Shown piece by piece: positions 1 through 7,580 of a stretch of DNA of 31,702 nt. The notes under the pieces were generated by a model. The model saw only the letters and a program-made list of their open reading frames with translations, was not told the origin of the DNA and did not search any database. The DNA comes from UBA4823 sp034436035 (GTDB lineage Bacteria > Chloroflexota > Anaerolineae > Anaerolineales > UBA4823). The stretch is taken from assembly GCA_034436035.1 (NCBI GenBank), contig DAOTVW010000039.1, positions 1-31,702 on the forward strand, written 5' to 3'. The translations under genes and the position numbers were made by a program. Positions within the stretch are counted from its first letter, which is position 1. Every line of letters begins with the position of its first letter.

Positions 1-3
1 TTT

Positions 4-795
4 ATGAAAAAAAATATCGTGATTACTGGGGCATCATCGGGAATTGGTGCAGCTACTGCTCGTATTGCTGCACAAAAAGGATATTCTGTGTTTGTAACGG
101 CACGCCGCGTGGATAGGCTGGAACAGCTCTGTAGTGAAATCCATTCAAATGGTGGGATAGCCTTTTACTTTGCGGCAGATTTAACTGAACCAGAAAAAAT
201 AGGAGAACTCATTCAGGCGGTGCAGGAACGATTTGAAAAAGTGGATGTATTGATTAATAACGCTGGATTAGGCAGATTGAAATGGCTTGACCAGCTTGAT
301 CCGAGCGAAGACATCGCAAAGCAAATTGAACTCAACCTTATTGCCGCAATCCAGTTAACGCGCGCAATTCTACCGGGCATGATCCAAAATAGAGAAGGAC
401 AGATTATTAATATTAATTCTTTAGCTGGTTTCATTGCAACGCCTACTTATAGTGTGTACGCGGCTTCGAAATTTGGTCTGCGCGGATTCAGCGAAGCGCT
501 GCGTCGAGAAGTGATGCATTTTGGAATAAAAGTGAGCAGTGTTTACCCCGGCGGTGTTGATACAGAATTTGCTGAACACGCTGGAATTGAGCGAAAGACA
601 GGTATTCGAACCCCAAATTGGATGCGGTTGAGCGCCAATCATGTTGCTCAAGTGATTGTAAATCTTATCCAGCACCCTAAAAAGCAAGTGATCTTGCCAG
701 GATATATGACTTATTTGGTGTGGATGAATCAGGTTTTCCCTGGGCTGGTTGATCGATTAATTCAAATCGGATTTGTGAATAGGGAAAGAAAGTAA
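4..795 (+). CDS. SDR-family short-chain dehydrogenase/reductase
   Basis: NAD(P)-dependent oxidoreductase of the classical short-chain dehydrogenase/reductase family, 263 residues, the usual length for the single-domain Rossmann fold. The dinucleotide-binding glycine motif TGASSGIG is at residues 8-15, NNAG at 85-88, and the catalytic tetrad can be read as N111, S139, Y152 and K156 (YxxxK). The ARR after strand 2 (residues 33-35) favours NADP(H), which is an inference. The C-terminal 40 residues are hydrophobic and suit a small or lipidic substrate, as in the YqjQ/DltE-like subgroup, but the substrate cannot be read from sequence. The ATG lies three bases from the window edge, so the ribosome-binding site and upstream neighbour are not visible. 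The stop is only four bases from the stop of the convergent CDF gene. Confidence 0.9.
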   Translation: MKKNIVITGASSGIGAATARIAAQKGYSVFVTARRVDRLEQLCSEIHSNGGIAFYFAADLTEPEKIGELIQAVQERFEKVDVLINNAGLGRLKWLDQLDPSEDIAKQIELNLIAAIQLTRAILPGMIQNREGQIININSLAGFIATPTYSVYAASKFGLRGFSEALRREVMHFGIKVSSVYPGGVDTEFAEHAGIERKTGIRTPNWMRLSANHVAQVIVNLIQHPKKQVILPGYMTYLVWMNQVFPGLVDRLIQIGFVNRERK

Positions 796-799
796 GATT

Positions 800-1705
800 T
801 TAATTCTTTCGATCAATGTCGATATCCTGATAGGAGAGGGGGTCGTCAACCGGTTCTAAATGGGTAAATACCGTTGTGCCGACCAGTGTATTGCGGATAT
901 CAGCTTCAATTTCCTCTGCGATATGATGACTCTTATGGGTTGACCATTTGCCGGGTACGAGGACGTGCACGGATACGAAACGCCTCCCTGCGGCTTGTCG
1001 GGTTCGTAATGCATGAAATTGAATCCCTTCAGCTTTGTACTTATCCAGCACTTGTTCCACTAATTTTTGATCCCCTTCATCGAGCGCGGTGTCCATAAAT
1101 CCCAGGGCAGAGCGGCGCAGTAACTGATAAGCTGACCAGAGGATGTTCGCTGCGACCACGAGAGCGATAATGGGATCTAGAATAACCCAACCCGTCAGCG
1201 CAACAGCAGCTACTGCAGAGATCACCCCAATGGAAGTATAGACATCAGTCATGAGATGGCGTGCATCGGCTTCTAAAGTAATGGAATGGAAATTTCGACC
1301 CGCCTTTAGTAATATGCGGGAAACAAAGAAATTGATGAGGGATGCAGCGGCAGATACTGCCAATCCAATGGTGGCTTGTTCAATGGGTTGAGGGTGTATC
1401 ATTCGTTGTATCGCTGTATATGCAATGCTCACTGATGCAATGAGAATTAGAAACCCCTCTGCGGAACTGGAAAAATACTCCGCTTTACTGTGCCCATAGT
1501 TATGTTCACTATCAGGTGGTCTGGCGGCAATAATTAGCATGGCTAAGGCAATCAACGCGCCAATTAAGTTTACCAATGATTCTACAGCGTCAGATAATAA
1601 ACCCACCGACCCGGTTAATAAATACGCCAGAGATTTTAGCGCAATGGTCGCTAAAGCAGCAACAATAGATAACCAGGCATAACGGGTTAAAAAAGTACGA
1701 TCCAT
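800..1705 (-). CDS. Cation diffusion facilitator (CDF) metal transporter
   Basis: Inner-membrane divalent metal cation/proton antiporter of the CDF family, 301 residues. About six hydrophobic segments span residues 10-205, followed by a cytoplasmic domain of about 95 residues. The intramembrane metal site can be aligned with YiiP/FieF: the TM5 half keeps H150 and D154 (ADARHLMTD), but the TM2 half reads E42-S-L-V-N46 where YiiP has D45 and D49. The same SDAxESLVN pattern is, from memory, frequent in one bacterial CDF subgroup, so this looks like subfamily character and not decay. The metal may therefore not be zinc; Fe, Mn or Co are possible. Transcribed alone; the next minus-strand gene ends about 160 bases upstream. 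The start is the ATG at 1705. Confidence 0.92.
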   Translation of the reverse strand: MDRTFLTRYAWLSIVAALATIALKSLAYLLTGSVGLLSDAVESLVNLIGALIALAMLIIAARPPDSEHNYGHSKAEYFSSSAEGFLILIASVSIAYTAIQRMIHPQPIEQATIGLAVSAAASLINFFVSRILLKAGRNFHSITLEADARHLMTDVYTSIGVISAVAAVALTGWVILDPIIALVVAANILWSAYQLLRRSALGFMDTALDEGDQKLVEQVLDKYKAEGIQFHALRTRQAAGRRFVSVHVLVPGKWSTHKSHHIAEEIEADIRNTLVGTTVFTHLEPVDDPLSYQDIDIDRKN

Positions 1706-1866
1706 GTTATATAAACAACTCCAAATTTTGATAGGAACACTATTTTAGTGTAAAGAAATGATTTAGACAAGAAGGGAATGATTAATAGATGTATTGGTTA
1801 ACCGTGCTGAATGCTAAAATTACCAAATCCTTTTTCCCCCATTTGGGAAAATTCAGCGAGTACACA
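1706..1866. other. Intergenic region with a nested dyad
   Basis: Non-coding stretch between the CDF gene and the coiled-coil gene, both minus strand. It holds a nested inverted repeat: outer arms GCTGAAT at 1806-1812 and ATTCAGC at 1851-1857, inner arms TTTTCCC at 1832-1838 and GGGAAAA at 1845-1851. The inner and outer arms share base 1851, so they are alternatives or partly exclusive. No run of T follows on either strand, so it is not a textbook intrinsic terminator. Confidence 0.4.
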
Positions 1867-2337
1867 TTACTGTTCTTCGCTTAATGGTCGAGCGTGTTCA
1901 GTTTGAAGATATGTAATGCCATTTCGAACCTGGGTCAGCGAGCGATCGAGTTCCATTTCCAGTTTCCGCAGGGTATCTAAAACATAGGCATCAGCTTCCC
2001 GGCGGGTTATTTCTTGCTCGTTACGCGCTTCTGCGATGATTTGTTCTGCCCGTGCTTGGGCAGCCTGTACGATCGCCTCGCGTTCCACCATCTGGTCGCG
2101 TTTTTCTTTTGCAATAGCAAGGGTTCGGTTTGCTTCTTCTTGTGCTTGTGCTAAAATGCGGTCTTTTTGGGCGAGAATCTGTTGCGCTTTTTTCACTTCT
2201 TCTGGGATGACGATGCGCATTTGATCGATCAATTCAAAAACGCGCTCCTCATCCACAATAATATTATGTGTAAAAGGAAGTTGCCGGCTTTCATTTAGTA
2301 TTTCTTCCAAACGGTCAATTAAATGCATGATGTCCAT
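1867..2337 (-). CDS. Small coiled-coil protein, function unknown
   Basis: A 156-residue protein made almost entirely of charged helix. A short N-terminal segment (residues 1-45, with HLIDRLEEILNESRQLPFTHNIIVDEE) is followed by about 85 residues rich in A, Q, E, R and K with heptad-like spacing (KKAQQILAQKDRILAQAQEEANR). No signal peptide or membrane helix is visible. Such proteins are often annotated automatically as ATP synthase subunit b-like or DivIVA-like because of the coiled coil, but there is no membrane anchor and no ATP synthase gene nearby, so I do not adopt either label. The ATG at 2337 has a GAGGG ribosome-binding site five bases upstream and a good promoter further up. It follows coaD, an arrangement I also associate with Firmicutes and Chloroflexota genomes. 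A scaffold role is only a guess. Confidence 0.85.
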   Translation of the reverse strand: MDIMHLIDRLEEILNESRQLPFTHNIIVDEERVFELIDQMRIVIPEEVKKAQQILAQKDRILAQAQEEANRTLAIAKEKRDQMVEREAIVQAAQARAEQIIAEARNEQEITRREADAYVLDTLRKLEMELDRSLTQVRNGITYLQTEHARPLSEEQ

Positions 2338-2371
2338 TTAAACCCTCGCCACTGATCAGATTTATAACAAT

Positions 2372-2400
2372 AGATTACTCTGAAAGTGTCCATTCGTCAA
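2372..2400 (-). promoter_or_regulatory. Predicted sigma-70 promoter of the coiled-coil gene
   Basis: On the minus strand, a -35 element TTGACG (2395-2400) is followed by a 17-base spacer and a -10 element TAATCT (2372-2377). The expected start point near 2365 gives a leader of about 28 bases containing the GAGGG site. This suggests the coiled-coil gene is expressed independently of the upstream coaD-recG run. Confidence 0.55.
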
Positions 2401-2434
2401 TAAGCATTGCAAGGATTATGCCACTTTCTTCCCA

Positions 2435-2959
2435 TTAATCTCGCAATGAAGTAGTGGGCACAAGTTGTTGACCCTCGCCAAGTTCTTTGAAGCGTCTTTT
2501 CAAAGCTTTGGCGACGATGGGTGGTACCATATCATTGACATCGCCTCCTAGAGAAGCGATCTCCCGCACAGTTGAAGAAGATAAGAAAGTATGTTCTTCA
2601 GCGGAAATAAAAGCAACCACTTCGATTTCTGGTGCTAAATGATGATTAGCCAGCGCCATGCGGAATTCATATTCAAAATCCGAAAAAACACGCAAGCCGC
2701 GCACAATCACCTTTGCATTAATTTTACGGCAAAACTCAACCGTCAGTCCGCCATAACCCATCACCGTGATTTTTGGGTTATCAGCAAAGGATTGTTGGGC
2801 CAGTTCGATTCGTTCCGCAGGAGAAAAAAGGAGCGATTTTAAGGGCCGATCATAAACGGCGATGATCAATTCATCAAATAATAATGCAGCTCGTTTAGCA
2901 ATATCAATATGACCATAATGGATGGGATCAAAAGTACCCGGGAAAACAGCTCGGATCAT
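2435..2959 (-). CDS. coaD: Phosphopantetheine adenylyltransferase
   Basis: Penultimate enzyme of coenzyme A synthesis: transfers AMP from ATP to 4'-phosphopantetheine, giving dephospho-CoA, in the cytoplasm. The protein has the nucleotidyltransferase signature FPGTFDPIHYGHIDIAKRA at its N-terminus (T/HxGH motif), the KVIVRGLR segment, and the C-terminal FLSSSTVREIASLGGDV block typical of CoaD. I start it at the ATG at 2959 and not at an ATG 30 bases upstream. The shorter form begins MIRAVFPGTFDP as in the family, and a GAGG sits five bases before it. That gives 174 residues, close to the usual 160-165 with a short C-terminal tail. It lies 50 bases after recG on the same strand and is probably co-transcribed with it. 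Confidence 0.96.
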   Translation of the reverse strand: MIRAVFPGTFDPIHYGHIDIAKRAALLFDELIIAVYDRPLKSLLFSPAERIELAQQSFADNPKITVMGYGGLTVEFCRKINAKVIVRGLRVFSDFEYEFRMALANHHLAPEIEVVAFISAEEHTFLSSSTVREIASLGGDVNDMVPPIVAKALKRRFKELGEGQQLVPTTSLRD

Positions 2960-3009
2960 AATTCCTCTTTTAACAAAGATAGTTTCCAATTCATTACTGT
3001 AATTTTACC

Positions 3010-5526
3010 CTAACTAATGTCACTCGTAGTCTCTTTCCAGAAACGTTCTACTTGATTGGCAAGGAGTTGATGTTCAGGAAGATTCAATTCAGGATCCTGT
3101 TCGAACAATTGAAGGGCATATTTACGGGCAGCTTCAATGACATGCAGGTTAGTTAAATTGCTAAATTTGAGTTGCGCAAATCCAGATTGGCGAGTGCCTA
3201 AGAAATCACCTGGGCCACGTTGGCGTAAGTCATGTTCTGCTAATTCAAACCCATTCTGGGTTTGAGCAATGACCATTAACCTTTCGTTTTCGATGGCGGT
3301 TTCTTTTTCGGGGATCAATATGCAATACGCTGGATCTTGTCCTCTCCCTACACGGCCACGAAACTGGTGTAATTGCGCTAAACCAAACCGGTTTGCTCCC
3401 TCAATAATCATTACCGTTGCATTAGGATTATCTACCCCAACTTCAACAACCGAAGTGGAAACGAGGATATGGTATTCTCCGCGCTGGAATTTTGCCATGA
3501 CCTCCTCTTTCTCTTCGGGTTTAAGACGACCATGTAAAAGACCAACTTGAAGATGGGGAAAAATCTCGGTTTGTAACCGCTTCGCTTCTTCTGTGGCGGA
3601 AAGAGCCGGATTGTTTTCGTTCTCTTCGATTAGCGGATAAATGATAAATGCTTGTTTCCCTTTTTCCACTTGATTTTGGATTAAGCGGTATACCCGTTCC
3701 CGCTCGCGTGGTAATACGAGGTAGGTATTAATGGGTTGTCTTCCAGGTGGGAGTTCGTCTAATAATGTCAAATCCAGATCGCCGTAGATCGTCAATGCCA
3801 GCGAACGGGGGATTGGTGTGGCGGTCATTACCAGTAAATGAGGGTTTTCCCCTTTGGAGCGCAATAGGGCGCGTTGTTCCACACCGAAGCGGTGTTGCTC
3901 ATCTACCACGATGAATTGTAAATTATTAAATTGAACCGGCTCTTCGATCAATGCATGGGTACCAATAATTATTTTGATATTTCCATTGGATAAACCTTCT
4001 CGTATGCGGCTTTTTTCACTATCGGGGGTAGCACCAGTAATTAGACAAACTGATTCGGCTGGAAGGATAGATTTGTCAGGATCTATTTCCTGATGAAACG
4101 GTGAATTTCCGCATAATAACTTTTTGAATGTCTGGTAATGTTGCTCTGCTAATATGCTGGTTGGAGCCATGATAGCGCTCTGCCCGCCATTTTCTGCAAT
4201 CAACGCTGCTAAAATTGCTGCCACAACCGTTTTACCGGAACCGACATCTCCTTGTAATAATCGGTTCATTGGCTTTCCAGAGGCGAGATCATCACATGCT
4301 TGTGCAATTGCTTTTTGTTGGGCTTTTGTCAATTGGTACGGAAGCTGAGCGGTGACCTTTTCCAACCATTCCTTTGAACAAATGAAGCGATGCGCGGTGC
4401 GTTTTTGCCAATGGTATTTTTGGCGCAAAACCCCTATTTGCAATAAGAAAATTTCATCAAACGCCAAACGAAAGCGTGCTTTTTCGAGATCTTCTTGAGA
4501 ATCAGGGAAATGAGCCTGCGCGATCGCCTTTGAAATCTCCATCAAACCAGCGGCATCGCGGATAGACTCGGGTAGATAATCCACTAATTTTGGAGCGTAA
4601 TAATCTACAACTTGTTTAATTGTCTTTCGCAGCCAATGTTGACTGATATTTTCAGTGAGACGATAGACTGGCACAATTCTTCCGCTATTTAATAATTCCT
4701 CATCTAGTTGTTCAATTTCGGGGTTAATAAAAACCAATCGTCCCAAGTACTGATCGACTTTTCCAGCAACTGAATATTGATCACCGACGCGCAATTTGCC
4801 ACTCTGCCAAGGTTGATTGAATATGGTAATACGAATGGCACCGCTGCTATCGCTCAAAATTGCCTCCACAATCGACCGGTTGGTTGGTGATTTGCGCGAG
4901 GTGACGGATTGAATTGTGCCGATAACCGTGACCTCTTCTCCGTAATGCAAGCGGTTAATCGGTCGCAGTTTTGAATAGTCATCATAGCGCCGCGGCATGT
5001 AATAGAGCAAATCCCCCAGGGTGTATAACCCTAATCTCGCCAGCACTTGCGTGTATCTGGGCCCTACTCCCGCAATGACCCGAATTGGTGCATTTAATGC
5101 TGCTCCTTCTACTGCCGTTTCCCTGATTTCGGATTGGTTGTTTTTCCGCCTTGGATGCTTGAGGATTGTTTCATTTCCTTTTTGGGAAGGGATCTCGACC
5201 TGGGGTGTGGGTGAGGATTTTGTTGGAATAACTTTTCTTTGTTGTTCTTCAGTGAAGAGAGACGAATTTCCAGTATCATATTTATTTTGAATATGATCCC
5301 AAATATTTTTTAATGTAGTTGCACGCAACTCCGCCGATAGCTCCGGATAACGGATGAGGTTTTCTGATATTAATTGAATTGTTTCCTCATCAATTTGATC
5401 CTGACGTGCTTCATTAATCCATTTATCCAGAATGCGGTTAACCCCTCCAATTACTGCCCGATTAAAATAATTATTTTCCGACTCGATTTTAATAATGTTA
5501 TACAATTTTTGAATGGATGGTTTCAT
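3010..5526 (-). CDS. recG: ATP-dependent DNA helicase RecG
   Basis: Monomeric double-stranded DNA translocase that remodels stalled replication forks and branched recombination intermediates. Visible parts: an N-terminal extension of about 145 residues with no RecG counterpart in E. coli; the wedge/OB region starting at IRVIAGVGPRYTQVLARLG; Walker A GDVGSGKT at about residues 426-433; DEQH box with HRFGVEQR; TATPIPRSLALTIYGDLD; motif VI GRVGRG; and the C-terminal RGPGDFLGTRQSGF. The chosen ATG at 5526 gives 838 residues (E. coli 693). A TTG 42 bases upstream would extend into the preceding degV and has no better ribosome-binding site. The ATG follows the degV stop by ten bases with no clear Shine-Dalgarno, suggesting translational coupling. 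The extension ends in a polar linker and may be a separate folded domain. Confidence 0.96.
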   Translation of the reverse strand: MKPSIQKLYNIIKIESENNYFNRAVIGGVNRILDKWINEARQDQIDEETIQLISENLIRYPELSAELRATTLKNIWDHIQNKYDTGNSSLFTEEQQRKVIPTKSSPTPQVEIPSQKGNETILKHPRRKNNQSEIRETAVEGAALNAPIRVIAGVGPRYTQVLARLGLYTLGDLLYYMPRRYDDYSKLRPINRLHYGEEVTVIGTIQSVTSRKSPTNRSIVEAILSDSSGAIRITIFNQPWQSGKLRVGDQYSVAGKVDQYLGRLVFINPEIEQLDEELLNSGRIVPVYRLTENISQHWLRKTIKQVVDYYAPKLVDYLPESIRDAAGLMEISKAIAQAHFPDSQEDLEKARFRLAFDEIFLLQIGVLRQKYHWQKRTAHRFICSKEWLEKVTAQLPYQLTKAQQKAIAQACDDLASGKPMNRLLQGDVGSGKTVVAAILAALIAENGGQSAIMAPTSILAEQHYQTFKKLLCGNSPFHQEIDPDKSILPAESVCLITGATPDSEKSRIREGLSNGNIKIIIGTHALIEEPVQFNNLQFIVVDEQHRFGVEQRALLRSKGENPHLLVMTATPIPRSLALTIYGDLDLTLLDELPPGRQPINTYLVLPRERERVYRLIQNQVEKGKQAFIIYPLIEENENNPALSATEEAKRLQTEIFPHLQVGLLHGRLKPEEKEEVMAKFQRGEYHILVSTSVVEVGVDNPNATVMIIEGANRFGLAQLHQFRGRVGRGQDPAYCILIPEKETAIENERLMVIAQTQNGFELAEHDLRQRGPGDFLGTRQSGFAQLKFSNLTNLHVIEAARKYALQLFEQDPELNLPEHQLLANQVERFWKETTSDIS

Positions 5527-5536
5527 ATTTGTAATT

Positions 5537-6397
5537 TTACCAGTCTGTATCCGATTCCTGACGGACAATTACAAAGCCTAAGCCATTTGGGCCCGCGTGC
5601 GACCCAATAACCGTGGTGACATTAACTAAAAAATATTTTGGAGGAACGATATCCCTGATTTCCTCTAAAAAATTCAACGCCTGTTCTTCTGCGTTGGTGT
5701 GTAAAATAGCGAGGCTTTCTAAAGGACAATATTTACGAATCATTTCGACCAGCCTCTGAAACCCTTTGCGATACGTGCGAACTTCACCAAGGCTTAAGAC
5801 TTGGCCATTGATCACTTCGAGAAAAGGTTTGAAACGTAGAAATTCACCGATCCAAGCCCTTGCCCAGGAAACACGACCGCTGCGATGGACATATTCGAGT
5901 GTATCGAGCATGGCAATTAATTTGAGGCGCTTTCGAATGCTTTCGATTTTTTTCAAGATGTTCTCAAAACTTAATCCCGCTGCTGCTGACTCTGCTGCCG
6001 CAATGACTTGAAACCCCAGACCCATACTAAGGCTTAAGCTGTCGATCACTTTTACTTTCCCGTAAAATGAGCTGGCAGCTACACTGGCAGCATTGATGAT
6101 GCCACTTAACTTTGCTGAGGTATGAATGGATAAGATGAGCTCCTTTCCTTGCGAAAAAAGGTTTTCATATATTGTTTGATATACCCCAGAGGAAGCGGTT
6201 GCAGTGGTTGGAAAGGACTTCATCCCTGGAAGTGCATTGTAAAACTCGGTTCGGGTAATGTCTTTTCGGTCTTCGATACTTTTCCCATCAATGATAATGA
6301 AATTGTTAACCATTTGAATGTCGTATTGATCGAGAATTTCATCAGGAATATCCGCTGTGCTATCCGTTACAATCGCAATTGTTGAATGGCTTTTCAT
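5537..6397 (-). CDS. DegV family fatty-acid-binding protein (FakB-like)
   Basis: DegV/FakB proteins hold one fatty acid and present its carboxylate to the FakA kinase for phosphorylation to acyl phosphate. This 286-residue copy has the family features: VTDSTADIP near the N-terminus (residues 10-18), the fatty-acid head-group region FPTTATASSGVY (62-73), the SIHTSAKLSG loop (90-99), the central HRSGRVS segment, and the C-terminal GSHAGPNGLG carrying the conserved histidine. TATASSG departs slightly from the commoner TSQPSP. ATG at 6397 with AAAGGA about eight bases upstream. It lies four bases after a second DegV-like gene and 1.2 kb downstream of a FakA homologue, so a FakA-FakB partnership is the natural reading. 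Which acyl chain it prefers cannot be told from sequence. Confidence 0.92.
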   Translation of the reverse strand: MKSHSTIAIVTDSTADIPDEILDQYDIQMVNNFIIIDGKSIEDRKDITRTEFYNALPGMKSFPTTATASSGVYQTIYENLFSQGKELILSIHTSAKLSGIINAASVAASSFYGKVKVIDSLSLSMGLGFQVIAAAESAAAGLSFENILKKIESIRKRLKLIAMLDTLEYVHRSGRVSWARAWIGEFLRFKPFLEVINGQVLSLGEVRTYRKGFQRLVEMIRKYCPLESLAILHTNAEEQALNFLEEIRDIVPPKYFLVNVTTVIGSHAGPNGLGFVIVRQESDTDW

Positions 6398-6401
6398 AAA
6401 G

Positions 6402-7256
6402 TTAATCCTTTTCCACCAGTAGTAAACTTATGGATTGGGTTCCCAAGATGTTATCAAGCGATTTATTCATCATCTGAAACTCCGTTTTAATTTTTGGGAA
6501 AGTGGAACGAATACGGGTTGATAGATTTTTCTTATCGGTGACACCCACATCGCTGCCAAAGATGAGCCCCAAAAATTGAATGTGTTCAAATTCGTGAGCA
6601 TAATTGAGGATTAAATCTCCAATGCTTTTTGCGGTGCGTACTTTTTGATAGGGGATAATTTGACCTTTTTCGAGCAATACCAAGGGATGGATGCCTAATA
6701 GATTACCCACTAATGCTTGATCGGGATCAAGCAAATCTAGCGCTTTCAAGTTCAATAAATTGTGAAAGTAAATCAAGGTATAAATATGAGGAATTTTATT
6801 GATGAGATAATGTTTAATTTTGGATATCGATTCACCATAAACAATCGCGCTCGCACAAGTTTGGACGAGCCATCCAACACCCAATGAAATCGTTTGCGTA
6901 TCAATGATTTCCACATTTGCCGAAATTGATACTTGGTTGAGAAGGGTTGTGATGGTTGAAATCGCTGGCGAAAAGGTCGGGGTTGGGAGAATAAAAAGAA
7001 GGTTTTGAAAATCTCGTGAAAGAGAAAAAATAGTCTGGATTAGATCACTTGGTTTTATGGATGGAAATTGCGCGGCGCTGGCGGAATTTGCTAAGTCCGC
7101 CTTCTCACTTTGCACTTGATCCAAATTATTGGTTTGGTTCTCCAAATACCCAAAAGTATCGGGTATCAATGGAAGGATTTTTACATACTCTTGACCCTTG
7201 AACCTGCTTTGCGGAAACTGGACAGAGTTATCAGTGATGATACAGGTTTGTGGCAT
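6402..7256 (-). CDS. Divergent DegV-like protein
   Basis: A 284-residue protein that matches DegV in overall length, N-terminus (CIITDNSVQFP) and the middle block IIDTQTISLGVGWLVQTCASAI, which parallels VIDSLSLSMGLGFQVIAAAESA in the neighbouring DegV. It looks like a tandem paralogue. The ligand-contacting parts have eroded: the SIHxSSxLSG loop is replaced by FILPTPTFSPAIST, the HRSGRVS segment by NLKALDLLDPDQA, and the C-terminal SHxGP is absent. It may bind another lipid, act as a regulatory partner of the adjacent DegV, or be losing function; the frame is intact over its whole length, which argues against simple decay. No Shine-Dalgarno is visible before the ATG at 7256. Because 324 non-coding bases separate it from the FakA homologue, it probably has its own promoter. 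Confidence 0.82.
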   Translation of the reverse strand: MPQTCIITDNSVQFPQSRFKGQEYVKILPLIPDTFGYLENQTNNLDQVQSEKADLANSASAAQFPSIKPSDLIQTIFSLSRDFQNLLFILPTPTFSPAISTITTLLNQVSISANVEIIDTQTISLGVGWLVQTCASAIVYGESISKIKHYLINKIPHIYTLIYFHNLLNLKALDLLDPDQALVGNLLGIHPLVLLEKGQIIPYQKVRTAKSIGDLILNYAHEFEHIQFLGLIFGSDVGVTDKKNLSTRIRSTFPKIKTEFQMMNKSLDNILGTQSISLLLVEKD

Positions 7257-7580
7257 AATCCGTATTTACCATCTTAGAATAGTTTTATTATCATCAATTC
7301 TTATTGTAACTATTCAGGCGGTTATTGCGAAGGCGTTCTTTGCTCGAAGCAATCTCCTGTTGCACAGAAAAAAACCTGCTTTGGGAGACTCTTCACTCGT
7401 AAAAAGCGCTCGTTCGCAGTGAAACCGGTGTTTTGATTGGCTGACTGAATAGATACTTCGTTCTATTGCTTAATCGATAAACCATCCCAATGACAGCCTG
7501 AGTGATTACCAAGAATTTCTTGAAACCTCAGACTATTTTGAATTGGCATACCTTGTTGTTTTTCAATGACATTAATTTGT
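7257..7580. other. 324-base gap between the FakA homologue and the DegV pair
   Basis: The only gap above 300 bases in the window. No ORF here is convincing: a minus-strand frame open over 7463-7669 mostly overlaps the fakA 3' end and has no family resemblance. I see an imperfect hairpin-like pair, on the minus strand TTCACT and AGTGAA about 20 bases apart near 7395-7425, and an AT-rich patch at about 7270-7310 just before the second DegV gene where a promoter could sit. No -35/-10 pair there is good enough to call. No intrinsic terminator with a T run was found after fakA. Confidence 0.5.

Noticed and set aside
784..810. GAAAGAA/TTCTTTC pair at the SDR-CDF junction as a terminator
   Set aside because: A seven-base AT-rich stem with a 13-base loop and no T run is weak and may be chance.
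1806..1857. Nested inverted repeat as an intrinsic terminator
   Set aside because: No run of T follows on either strand and the inner and outer arms overlap by a base, so I keep it only as a dyad of unknown role.
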